Shown: piece by piece, positions 45,235-54,942 of the stretch
How the letters are laid out: the number at the start of each line of letters is the position of its first letter
Position numbering within the stretch: position 1 is the stretch's first letter
Origin: Turnera subulata
Taxonomy: Eukaryota > Streptophyta > Magnoliopsida > Malpighiales > Passifloraceae
Direction: 5' to 3'
DNA: 64,000 nt
Assembly (NCBI GenBank): GCA_028386065.3
Contig: JAKUCV010007113.1
Coordinates: 23,302-87,301 of the forward strand
Translations under genes and position numbers: made by a program
The notes under the pieces: model-generated
Told to the model about the DNA's origin: nothing
Database searches by the model: none
Seen by the model: the letters and a program-made list of their open reading frames with translations, nothing else

Positions 45235-47063
45235 ATGAGGAGGAAGTCCAGCTACAAGACGTAAAAGAAGCGTTTCTTGGGAGGCAACCCAAGTGGTAAA
45301 CTCTACATCCCTAGTTTTTTTTCTTTTTCTTTATGCATTTTACCCTTCTTTTATTTTGTTTTTGGTTTTGTTTTGTTTATGTTATGCTGCTAGGTGATTG
45401 GAAGGAACAATGGAGCAATCTCTTTGCATCAGATCAGAGAAGCTTTCCTAACCTTTCTTTTAATTACTAAGGTTTTACTTTGCAAGGGACTATTTGGGTC
45501 TGTCGCTACACAGGCTGAGCCTGTTCACGCACAGGGAAACACTGTTGCAATCACTTGGCATGCATATCACCTTTTTACGTCCCAATAGTTCTTTTTTAAA
45601 TCCATTGCAGCATTTCAGTTTGGGGTACCTTTTCAGTTGTTGTAGCTTAAAAGTTTTTTCTTTACATGTTAGTTTCCATTACGTGTGCTATTTTGGAACG
45701 GAATCCCACTTTTTTTTCTTTTTAGCAGTGAGGACACTGCAGATTTTCAATTTGGGGTATTTTAGGGTGCAACGAAAAATCGGGGCGTTACAGTGCCTTC
45801 TGTACTTTTCTGATGATTCAATGCAAATTCAAATGCTTATCTATTTTCCATTATGCTTTTCCACAGTGTGAGCCTGTCTTTATATTTATGCATCCTCTAC
45901 ATTTTCCATTCAATTCTGCTCATACTCTAATCTCAAGACTTGTCTCATTTCCAAAACAAGCAGAACAGGCATAATCGAACAATTACATTCCATGAAATCT
46001 GTCAGATAAGAAGGATATTGCTAAATGGTTTTCTACACGACACAGGCTCAGCCTGTCTACCTTAGAACATACCCTTGTCTTTGTCAAGACAAAATTCAAG
46101 CAAGGAAAGGATCTAGGCCATCTTTTGCATACCAACAGACCACATAAATCCATACCACACTCATTAGTCCATTGCAACCCCATTTGAGCCAACTAGGATG
46201 GCCCTAATTTATTTCTTCACCCTGCTCACCTAACCTCAACCACTTGAAGCCGAAACAGAGGCCATCATGTGCCAAGGCACTATTTCATTCAAACAGCCTC
46301 ACCCTGTTGATGTGTCTGTGAACGAAATTCAGTCCCATTAAGCATCAGAGACTATTTATACTTAATAAATACATACCCAGAATGCTACCACACATCTTGT
46401 ACTGCCCTCTTCCCAGCCGCAACAAAAAAGAGAGAGAAAAAAGAAAAAAAATAAGGCAGCCGGCGAAGAAAAGAAAAACATGGGAAGGAAAAAGAGGAGA
46501 AAAGAAACATTTTGTGAATCAGACTCCTTCTCAAACAAGAAGATACATTGAACCTCTGGGTAGCATGAAAACTCAAGGGGTATGGAATCAAACAGTCCCT
46601 ATACAGCCTCAGACTGTTCACAAACTATACTGAAGGTTTCAAGTTCACAGGACACCAACACTTGCTCAGCCCAACTACCATTCATTGACATCTATCACCC
46701 TAACCTCGGTACAACACAGAAAAGTCCTGGAGATCCTTGCTTGATGACTGTTGCACATTAGTGGAGATAAGGGATGATGGGTTTGCATATGAGGTAATGT
46801 TTTTTCACTTCCCGAAAAAAATGATTTTTGCAGGATCCCCTTGACGACAGATGATTGGAGGTTAGTTGCAAGATTATTCCTGTAAATTTTTTATGACTGA
46901 AACCACTGACAAGGAATTTGATGAAAAGGCGTCACATGGGAGAAACCCGATGAAAATTTGGATACATTGGAACTGCCCTTACTTCTTTCCAAAGTCATGC
47001 CTTCTTTTCTTTTTTTTTTTTTGATTGCTTGAGGACAAGCAAAATCTTCAGTTTGGGGTATTT
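45235..47063 (+). other. B1 3' UTR
   Basis: About 1.8 kb without a gene. It begins with AAAGAAGCGTTTCTTGGGAGGCAACCC (45267-45293), an Athila-group mark at the end of pol. It has palindromes ACAGGCTGAGCCTGT at 45510, ACAGGCTCAGCCTGT at 46042 and a variant at 46603. It ends with GAGGACAAGCAAAATCTTCAG (47031) and GTTTGGGGTATTT before the LTR. At 45774-45793 a 20-base string CGAAAAATCGGGGCGTTACA matches the reverse complement of the Del-type LTR start; B2 lacks it. ORFs at 45394-45871 are low-complexity. Confidence 0.75.
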
Positions 47064-49165
47064 TGATGCATGTGAAATATGCATAGTTTAGGGCATAATT
47101 TTGGATGCAAATTGTTCACAATTCATTATGATTATATGCCTCCTATGCAATATTCCACCATATTCCTCCAATATCCATCCCTTACTGTATGATTAGTGAT
47201 TTCAGGTGTATTTCGATCAATTCAAGAGGATTTCATTGAAGAATTTGAAGATACAGCCTCAGCCACAGCATGAGCCTGTGGCGGAACCTGTGAGCCTGTC
47301 CCTGAGGCTGTTGTTCATCGAGAATTCAATTGAAAGCCTCAACCACCTTCAAGTAACGAGATTTCCGTTGAAGCTCATTGCCCTCACTTTGATCCAAGAA
47401 GTCCTCATGACACCTCATCATGGGCAAAAGAAGCAGAAATCAATTGAAGGGAAAGTGGTAGAAGAACTGCAACAGACCCAGGCACAGCATTAGCCTGTGC
47501 GTCCTGCAAAACCCAGAAATTGCAGGAGGAATATAAAATTACACCACTTGCACCACCTGCTCTACTAACATAAACAAATATTCTCCTGACGTTCCCATAG
47601 CACTTTCTAAAAAAAAAGGAATAGGCACATGCCACTCAGAGGGAATCCACCTTAAAGAATAATTATCCTCTGCAAAAGGGCACTTGGAACTTACAATCCA
47701 CCAATCAACTTGCTGCCCATCACGCCTATCCTGACACACACGCTGGAGGACTGACGAGCCAACTTGCCCAAACACCCATACTTTCCAGCAAGTTGGGAGA
47801 AAGAAGAAAATAGGAGCTGCATCTATATAAAGGAGGAAGGAAGAAGAACCAAAGGAGGGGGAATTAACCCAGAGAATTATCCACCACGAGAGACATCATT
47901 GAAGGTCGGAACAGGGGTTAAAAACCCAGAATCTTGGGTTTTCAAGGGGGTGCACGATTCTGCAACTTTTGTTGCAGAAATTGTGTCGCCCCTAACCTCC
48001 AATCTATTCGAAACCCTATGCTCACCTTTTTTTTCATTATTTCTGTAATTCTGAGCATGAACTAAATAATCCCTCTTGGGTTGAAGGGGTGCAACATGTC
48101 TCTGGTTTTTATGTAATAAATTGTTCTTTTTTATGTTCTTATCCCGTCTTGTTGTTTTGGTTGTTGCATACTTGATACATGTTTGAGTTCTGGCCAAACC
48201 CTCGCATGATTATAGGTAGCTAGGTAAAGGACCGAAAGAAGAAACCATAGCTACTGGAACAATAACAACAAACCCTTAGTTTTTAGCTTTTGACTAGAGT
48301 TAGAAATTAAATGAGGAACTAGCCTCAACACCAAACCTAAACCGTTGTGTTTGACCGATGCGAGAGCATTAGGAATGTGAGAACCATGGGAGGCATCTAT
48401 GAGCGAAAGCAAATGGGTGCAGTATAGGTTAAGAGCGCATGTAAGAACCGATTCTATTAATTGACTCTTTTGTTGTCAACAGCCTCAGCCTGTGCCTAGG
48501 ACAACCTCAATCTGTGACAATATAGTCAAAAAGATAATACAATTCCTAATTTAATTCTTGATTGACTATTGGGGATTTTTTTTTAATCCAGTAGTAGCCT
48601 GGTGAAGGACCGAAAGGAGAAGCCAGGAGTGCTAGACCAACAATAAGTCAGCCTTCACCCCTTAGCCGTTCGATAGAAGATAGGGAGAGACTGTGGGTAT
48701 TTAGCACCAACACTAAACTTCAACCTTAAGTGAACATCTATTCTAGTGACAGGGGGTAGATGGAAGCTTAGGGAACTATCAATAAGATCAAAAGCCGTTG
48801 ATAGTACACTAGGTTGGGAACCCCTTCAAGACATTTTAATAGATACAGCCTCACCCACAGGCTCAGCCTGTGCCTGAGGCTGTTGAGCAATTTAAGGCAT
48901 AAAACAGGACATGTGAACCCCGGATGCCTAAGACTTCTCTCTTTCTGATCTCTTCCTATTTCAATTCTGTTGTTAGTTTAATTTCATTGCTTAGTTTATA
49001 TTTCAATTAGCATACACCCGAAAATCACCTCTTATTGTTCATTTTAAGCCTAATTTTTCTAATTGAAGGTAACAGGCTCAACCTAGTCCTTGTGGATACG
49101 ACCTTGATAGTACTACAACAACCCTATGCACTTGCAGGAACCTACGTTGTAGAAAGACGATATCA
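47064..49165 (+). repeat. B1 3' LTR
   Basis: 2102 bp, begins TGATGCATGTGAAATATGC and ends GATATCA, followed directly by SIRE-2 RNase H sequence. Contains a CTATATAAAGG box at 47823, palindromes near 47253-47320, 48479 and 48857, and the conserved end GCACTTGCAGGAACC. Confidence 0.9.
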
Positions 49166-49564
49166 GAATTCTTAGGAAATTCACTAGTTTCTTGGTCTAG
49201 TAAGAAACAAAATTTAGTGGCTACATCAACAATCGAGGCAGAGTATGTAGCTGCAGGATCTTGTTGTGCACAACTTCTTTCGATGAAACAAACATTACTT
49301 GACTATGGTTTGAAGTTTGATGCTATGCCAATCTTATATGATAGTTCTAGTGCCATAAACTTGACTAAAAATGCTTTTCAACACTCAAGAACTAAACACA
49401 TAGAAATAAGGCACCATTTTATTAGAGATCATGTGCTTAAGAAAGATATAACACTTGATTTTGTCACAACCGAGAGGCAGCTTGCAGATATATTTACTAA
49501 ACCCTTGAAGGAAGAACAATTTGTAAAAATTGAGATGGAGCTAGGTATGTGTAACGCACCTTAA
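49166..49564 (+). pseudogene. pol: SIRE-2 RNase H, C-terminal part
   Basis: Continues SIRE-2 after B1 with FLGNSLVSWSSKKQN, TSTIEAEYVAAGSCCAQLL, YDSSSAINLTKN, TKHIEIRHHFIRDHV and ERQLADIFTKPLKEEQF, ending at a TAA. No frame break is seen in this stretch, but the upstream RT catalytic region is deleted, so it cannot be made as a complete protein. Confidence 0.87.
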
Positions 49565-50402
49565 ATTCAAAAACATCCAGGTATATTTTCTGATTATTCT
49601 AAGCAAAAAATATGCATTCAAAACACACACATATCACTTGGAAATTCTAAGCTATGGTGAGCCTAAAAAGGATGGGCTAGAAGTCTACACAAAGTGGGTT
49701 AATGGTCAGAAAAGGAATCTGAACGATTTGGCATCTGTGAGACCATTATGTCAATGGTTGTGAGTAAAGGAATAAAATATTATTCACCGGTCTGACATTG
49801 TCCAAGTGGGTGGAAAAGTAGCTACAATGTTACCTTGGACAGTGAGCTAAATTGCCGGGGAGACAACCATTACCTATTAGGCTAAAAGGTTGAGTGTTAT
49901 AAGTGCTATGAATCTCTTTTCTACCAACTCCACTACATAACCTCCATCCTTATCCAACCTTCACTTCACACCAAAATTTCAGCAATTATCACCTCAATCA
50001 ATTCTCTAAATTTTCGGTTACTAGATGTGGGAAGAGCAAAGATTTCCTCCAAACCCTCAAACACCGAGAATCTTATACCTCCCACCTCTCCAAAGAATTC
50101 CTCTACCCGAGTTACCAGAGAATCCTAGGAACTCCTCTGGGAAAACCCTCTCAGATGATGACACTCCTATAGCCCAGAAATATCCATCCAAAAGAGCCAA
50201 AACCACTGCTACTAAGAAGTTCACTCGATCAGAAAAGCTTATGGCATCTGCGATGCCAAAACAGACGCTAAGGGAAAGCACCCGGGTACAAAGGCTGAAG
50301 ACACATGCATCTAGAAAGGGAAAAGAAAAAGTGGTTTATGAGGTTGCTGAATCAGAGGAAGATGATGAGGATGACGATGAAGTGATTCCTGATGTAACCC
50401 CT
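49565..50402 (+). pseudogene. SIRE-2 env-like region, N-terminal part
   Basis: A noncoding spacer like that of SIRE-1 (49565-50024) precedes an open frame from 50025. The frame contains SSGKTLSDDDTPIAQKYPSK, KLMASAMPKQTLRES and an acidic run (ESEEDDEDDDEVIPDV) that match SIRE-1 at 15110-15370. Compared with SIRE-1 about 450 bp near its start are missing. The frame is cut at 50402 by the Tat-1 LTR, and its last 30 or so residues to 50501 come from that LTR. Confidence 0.75.
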
Positions 50403-51829
50403 TGTGAATACCCGACCCAAAATCACTTGGGCCTATTCACCTTTCATGTACACCTTCTTCATAGAGGATTTTGTATGCCTTGTGCAAGTGTGCAAGTGTG
50501 AGAACCAAAACACATAATAACTGAATATTAAAAAGAAAGGGCAGAAGAAGAAGATTGGGCTTGAGTTTCCACCACTAGAAACCACCTACGTACCTCGACG
50601 ATCGGGTTCAAAGCCCACGTAGTTCTTGACATGGCATCACAACAGTCACATCATCATCAACATCAACATCTCAACAATAATTGGTCAGACAGAAAGGGAT
50701 TAGGATTACCTCTTGTAGCCCTCCTCTAGCTCCTTGGTTTGGGTTGTGCATGCCACACAATTTCCTCCCACTCCTCAACTCATTCTTGGAGTTCTTCTTG
50801 ATTTTCCCCTTTGCTGCCTTCAGTGGATGATGCTGCCCACGAAATTCTACCAGAGTTTTGCCTATGGAACTATTTCTTAAGCTTGGAGAGATAGAGTTTC
50901 TCCAAGCTTCAAAGCTTTGTGAAGAATGTTTGTGTAATAGAATGTGTGTCCCCTGAAATGTGAGAGGAGGGTCCTATTTATAATGTTCTGGGTAGCCTAG
51001 GGGCGTAGACCAACTTAATGGTCAAGGTCATGGCCAAAAATCTGGGCCAAAACCGAGTAGAATCAGATTACGAGCGAAAATCGGGGAGAAAACGCGTTTC
51101 TGGGTGTGCATGACCGCCATGGCCAGCGGTCATCCTATGGATGACAGCCAGGCCGGGCAGTCATGAGTGAAAGACCGCCTAGGCCCGGCAGTCATCCCAA
51201 GATGACCGCCGGCGCCTATGCGTCTCACCCATTCTTTTCATTTTCGGTCCCGATTCTCCCCTAGTTCCTCCCTGATTGATCCTACCGCGTAATTAACCTC
51301 TAGACTGCCCAGAATCCTCTGATTTCTTGATTACTACTCCTCTCAATCATCTCCTAATTGACTAATTACACATGGATTCCTCATTTTAAGCCAAAATCAT
51401 ACCAAAAACAATCTTGCTATTAAGGAATGATTTAACTCTGATTTTCCACGAAAATCAGAGCTAAATTTGTCTGCAAGCAAGGTGTTAATGGGTTGTGCAA
51501 CTCTGAAGAAAAGTCCATACCTTATTAAATTAGACCCTTACATTTATCATCAACCCAAGAATATATATAATTGGGTTTAATAAATAAACAAGCCCAAATT
51601 TAATGAGAAAGAATATATTTTAGCAATTTAGTCCTTAACATATCCTATGATTAAATCGTCTCATTAATCTTAGGCATATAAAAGTCTTAATTACTATAAC
51701 GTATAAATTCTACTAAAATTAAACCCCATCCATGCTTCAACCCAATACTAACTCATCAATCTTATGATTCAAATATGTCTGGAGTCTAATCTCAATATAA
51801 TTTTCATGGGTCAAATTTGGGTGTTCACA
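50403..51829 (-). repeat. Tat-1 3' LTR
   Basis: 1427 bp; on the minus strand begins TGTGAACACCCAAATTTGACCC and ends GGGTCGGGTATTCACA, so the ends form a short inverted repeat. TATAAATAGG lies at 50973-50982 on the minus strand with a CT-rich leader after it, which fixes the orientation. A block of 24-bp palindromes sits at 51110-51215. The five bases CCCCT (50398-50402) of SIRE-2 would be its TSD; the partner is not found. Confidence 0.78.
51110..51215. repeat. Phased palindromes ATGACCGC...GCGGTCAT in Tat-1 LTR
   Basis: 24-bp imperfect dyads start at 51110, 51141 and 51172, with a half unit at 51202: spacing 31, 31, 30 bp. The first has arms ATGACCGC and GCGGTCAT around an 8-bp centre. Confidence 0.8.
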
Positions 51830-52110
51830 GATGCCCCTCGTTGGTGAGTTTTTAAAACTTAAAGACGAAGCAACGCAAGGAAGGAACAACCAAATTTGGA
51901 TAGCGAATGTGAGTGTTGTGGACCAATGGTTGGAGCATCACATGCTCCACCTCAAGAATCATCTCATCCCGAGGTTTGCGATTGACTCACCTCATCTCCT
52001 GGGATTTTCCTGGTCCCAAGAGCTACTGGAGGAATCATCTCATCCCAAGGTTTCTTTTGGGATTTTTCTGGTCCCAAAAGTCATTAACAAAGGATCATCT
52101 CACCTATGCT
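51830..52110. repeat. Tat-1: polypurine tract and imperfect CATCTCATCCC repeats
   Basis: After the minus-strand polypurine tract (51830-51841) there are imperfect repeats of CATCTCATCCC(A/G)AGG and GGGATTTT(C/T)CTGGTCCCAA (about 51960-52080), which lead into the 38-bp satellite. The same phrases recur at 52606-52660 on the other side of the array. Confidence 0.6.
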
Positions 52111-52620
52111 AACTAAGGATATTATCACCCTCCTGTGGGGATTTTGCCAACTAAGGATATTGTCACCCTCCCGTGGGGATTTTGCCAACTAAGGATATTG
52201 TCACCCTCCCGTGGGGATTTTGCTAACTAAGGATATTATCACCCTCCTGTGGGGATTTTGCCAACTAAGGATATTATCACCCTCCTGTGGGGGTTTTACC
52301 AACTAAGGATATTATCACCCTCCTGTGGGGATTTTGCTAACTAAGGATATTATCACCCTCCCGTGGCGGTTTTGCTAACTAAGGATATTATCATCCTCCC
52401 GTGGGGATTTTGCCAACGAAGGATATTATCACCCTCCCGTGTGGATTTTGCTAACTAGGATTATTTCACCTGTGTTAACTAGGGATATTGTCGTCCTTCC
52501 GTGAGGATTTTGCCAACTATGGATATTGTCACCCTCCCGTGGGGATTTTGCTAACTAGGATCATCTCACCTATGTTAACTAGGGATATTGTCGCCCTCCC
52601 GTGAGGATCTCATCTCATCT
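52111..52620. repeat. 38-bp tandem repeat array in Tat-1 3' region
   Basis: Nine consecutive 38-bp units (AACTAAGGATATTATCACCC as the first 20 bases) run from 52111 to 52452 with one or two changes each. They are followed by a pattern of shortened 24-bp units and diverged 38-bp units to about 52610. Tandem repeats in the 3' UTR of Tat-lineage elements are known and can seed satellite DNA. Confidence 0.9.
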
Positions 52621-53065
52621 CGGGGGTCTTGGGATTTTCCTGGTCCCAAGAGCTAACGAGAATCATCCCGTGGTTCATCTAAATCATCTCGGTGCTCCTC
52701 TATGTCGGGACAAAATTCCTAGGATATCTATCCCTCAACATCTTCATCCACTCTACTTTAGGGGTATCTGCCCCTAACGACTCTCATCATTTCTACTTCT
52801 ATCTTAGGGGCACCTCCCTCATTCAAGGAAATCGTCCAAAGAGTAGGCTCATCACGTCTTCAAAAGCAATCCTCCCTCATTCTAAAGCAAAATACACGTC
52901 TAACTCATCATAACACATATCATTGTAAATTCAAGTAAAAGATCATAAAATGCCCCTTAAGTGATAGATACACATATTTTCCTCGCCTCTCTTTCATATT
53001 CTCTCTTTGCCCTTTTTTTCCTTCCTCTTAATTTTCTTGAATTTTTTTCAATTTTTTTTTCGGGC

Positions 53066-53182
53066 GAATAGTGCCGGCCGGGCGGTCATGAAGAGAGATG
53101 ACCGCCACTTTCTGGCTGTCTTGTACGGATGACCGCCAGGCGTGGCGGTCTTCTCGTCATGACCGCCCGCGCTGGCGGTCAT
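53066..53182. repeat. Second block of phased ATGACCGCC...GGCGGTCAT palindromes
   Basis: Units start at 53066 (left half diverged), 53098, 53129 and 53159, spaced 32, 31 and 30 bp. The last is a perfect 9-bp inverted repeat with a 6-bp centre (53159-53182). This block lies just upstream of the antisense ORF, more than 1.8 kb from the LTR block. Confidence 0.8.
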
Positions 53183-53343
53183 AGCTCATAGGTCTTCATC
53201 TGTTTTCCCTTTTTGGCTTTTGGGTTTGGGCTTTAGTGTTTTTCACGAGTCCTCTCATCTCAAAACACTATAAATACAGCTCTGGGGACGTCTAAAGACC
53301 CTCATAAGCCTCAGAATCCCTTCAGCGCACATCTAAAATAAAC

Positions 53344-54635
53344 ATGAGTGAGAATTTTCATGCCAAGGTGCTTCAATGGATGGCGAGCGTGCCTCTCATA
53401 TGCCGTCTAAGTTTTGCGGTGCTGGGACTTTCCACATAGTTCCAACTTCGTGGCGTGGCGGTGGAGGAGAACTTGATTCGTGCTGCTGCAAAATTCTGGG
53501 ACAAGAGTCACCGCGTTTTCGCTTCGGTCAAGACATGATGGAGCTTTGTCCTTCTATTGATGAATTCAACACGTTCATGGGTGCAAAATTCATAAGCGAA
53601 GTTGCCATGGTCTCTCTTGCAAAACCCGTCCTGAAAGTGGTTAGCAGATTTCTTTTCTTGGCTGATGGGCAGCTTAGTTTTCTTCTGGATCAGCAAAACC
53701 GTCTTGACTTATCGAAAATTGTTGACCAATATTTCTTTGGTGGTTTGGAACATCATCCGAGGGAGTGTGACGCCGAATGGAGAGAAAAACGAAACCATGC
53801 TCTTGCCCTTGTGATGACACATGAATTTCTCTTAGTAGGTTCCCCTGGTGTTTGTCCTCTCCGAGTCGGTGCTTTGGTGGCTGAACTTTTTTTCAAAAAG
53901 AGCCTTACTCCAATGATTTTAAGCAAAACCCTCCATTGTCTAGACAAACTGGTGGACGATCCCTCAGCTCTTATGTCCGGCTCTCCCCTCTTGCTTCAGG
54001 TATAAATTCTCCCACTCTGATTCTCGAAGTATCATCGTTATCATGCTGATTCTTCATACTTTTTCAGATGTGGTTGTGTGAACACCTCACATTCCTCAAA
54101 CCAATCCTCCAAATTACATTCGTCGTGGTTATTCCGTCTTCTTCCACACCATTCGAGATTAGACCATCTTCATGAGGGATCTCACAGACGCACAAATCAC
54201 GTGGTATTGTAGGTGGCTGGGGATGCAAGAGGTAGTCATTCGTAATTTATGCAAGGATTGGGTCCAACTCCCGGGTCTAGAGAAATCAACATACTATCGT
54301 CCGAACAGGATCCTGAGACAATTCAGCATAAATCAAGTAGTTCCATCAACTATCCCAACTCTTACCACAGGACACATGGAGGCAGCTGCTCTAAAAGTCA
54401 TCAAAGGAGGTAGGGCTCTGGCCTTGAGAAAAAGTACTGGTGGTCATTTCGAGATACATGCTTTATTGGCATATTTGGTGTGGCTGAAAGAGGAAGTGGT
54501 TGATACTGAGAGGTCCTTGCGTCTGATGAGAGAAGCATTCTTAGAAGAGTTGGTGCCCCAGGCTTTGGATTGCCCAATCGTCTAGTCGAAGAGAAGAATG
54601 GTGAGGACGGCGCTACAAGTCGAAAAAGGCACAAG
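53344..54635 (+). pseudogene. Tat-1 antisense ORF (plant mobile-domain / DUF7745-like), with candidate intron
   Basis: Plus strand, opposite to Tat-1. From ATG 53344 the N-terminus (HAKVLQWMASVPLICRLSF) meets a TAG near 53437; a one-base loss near 53519 shifts to the frame of RFGQDMMELCPSIDEFNTFMG, the pattern (Trp-Asp ... Phe ... Leu-x-Pro-Thr/Ser-x-x-Glu-Phe) of plant mobile-domain or DUF7745 proteins of transposons. It runs to SGSPLLLQ at 53999, where GTATAA...TTTTTCAG (54000-54067) looks like a 68-bp intron, then MWLCEHLTFLKP. After another frame shift near 54103 the frame 54172-54585 has LTDAQITWYCRWLG and LRQFSINQVVP. Function unknown; such antisense ORFs are known in several Tat elements. 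Confidence 0.68.
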
Positions 54636-54942
54636 AAGGATTGAGTCTCATTCCATCAACTATCTCTTTACACTTATGATGCATACGAATAAATGAGTGA
54701 ACAAACTCCCTTTATCCTTTGTCAATTTTTGGATTTTAAATGATAATATTGGAACCGAACCCTTGTTGGGCTTCCTACGTACCCATGACTTTTTTTTTTT
54801 AGACTCACGAGATCAGGCTCACGTAGTTCTCTTCTTTGGTCTGTTGTTTTGTCTTTTTCGATAAGAATTTTTTCTTGCTCGAATGGCTTGATCAGAGACC
54901 TCTATTTGATTGGGGCTTTGATCAAGATTATTATTGTTATTA
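54636..54942. other. Tat-1 spacer with CCTACGTACC / CACGTAGTTC motifs
   Basis: Contains GGGCTTCCTACGTACCCATG (54769) and GGCTCACGTAGTTCT (54817). The same pair, CACCTACGTACC and GCCCACGTAGTTCTTG, is in the 3' LTR at 50585-50630. No gene seen. An SSR-like ATTATTATTGTTATTA lies at the MITE border. Confidence 0.55.

Larger units (their letters stand above)
41129..49165 (+). mobile_element. B1: Athila-like family B element with gag-protease but no RT
   Basis: The 5' LTR is cut (41129-42485; the first roughly 740 bp are gone) and the 3' LTR is complete (47064-49165). It has a tRNA-Asp primer site at 42492-42509 and one long gag-protease frame (42706-45234) fused to the integrase C-terminus, then a 1.8-kb 3' UTR. 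The right TSD cannot be paired because the left border was deleted with part of SIRE-2. It is the most complete family-B copy here; B2 and B3 are its reduced relatives. Confidence 0.87.
36436..50402 (+). mobile_element. SIRE-2: Ty1/copia Sirevirus-type retrotransposon, interrupted by B1 and cut by Tat-1
   Basis: Same family as SIRE-1: LTR 36436-37687, primer site, full-length gag start, protease, integrase, start of RT, then B1 (41129-49165), then the RNase H end and the env-like region up to 50402, where the Tat-1 LTR begins. The middle of RT is missing (about 940 bp relative to SIRE-1), lost together with the left end of B1. The remainder of the element and its 3' LTR are not in the window. 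Confidence 0.88.

Noticed and set aside
50403..51829. Reading the LTR at 50403-51829 as a plus-strand 5' LTR
   Set aside because: The TATAAATAGG box with CT-rich leader is on the minus strand, a Tat-type polypurine tract lies on the minus strand at 51830-51841, and the gag-protease frames are also minus, so it is the 3' LTR of a minus-strand element.
53508..53947. Minus-strand ORFs opposite the Tat-1 antisense ORF
   Set aside because: Shadows of the plus-strand frame, which carries the recognisable motifs.
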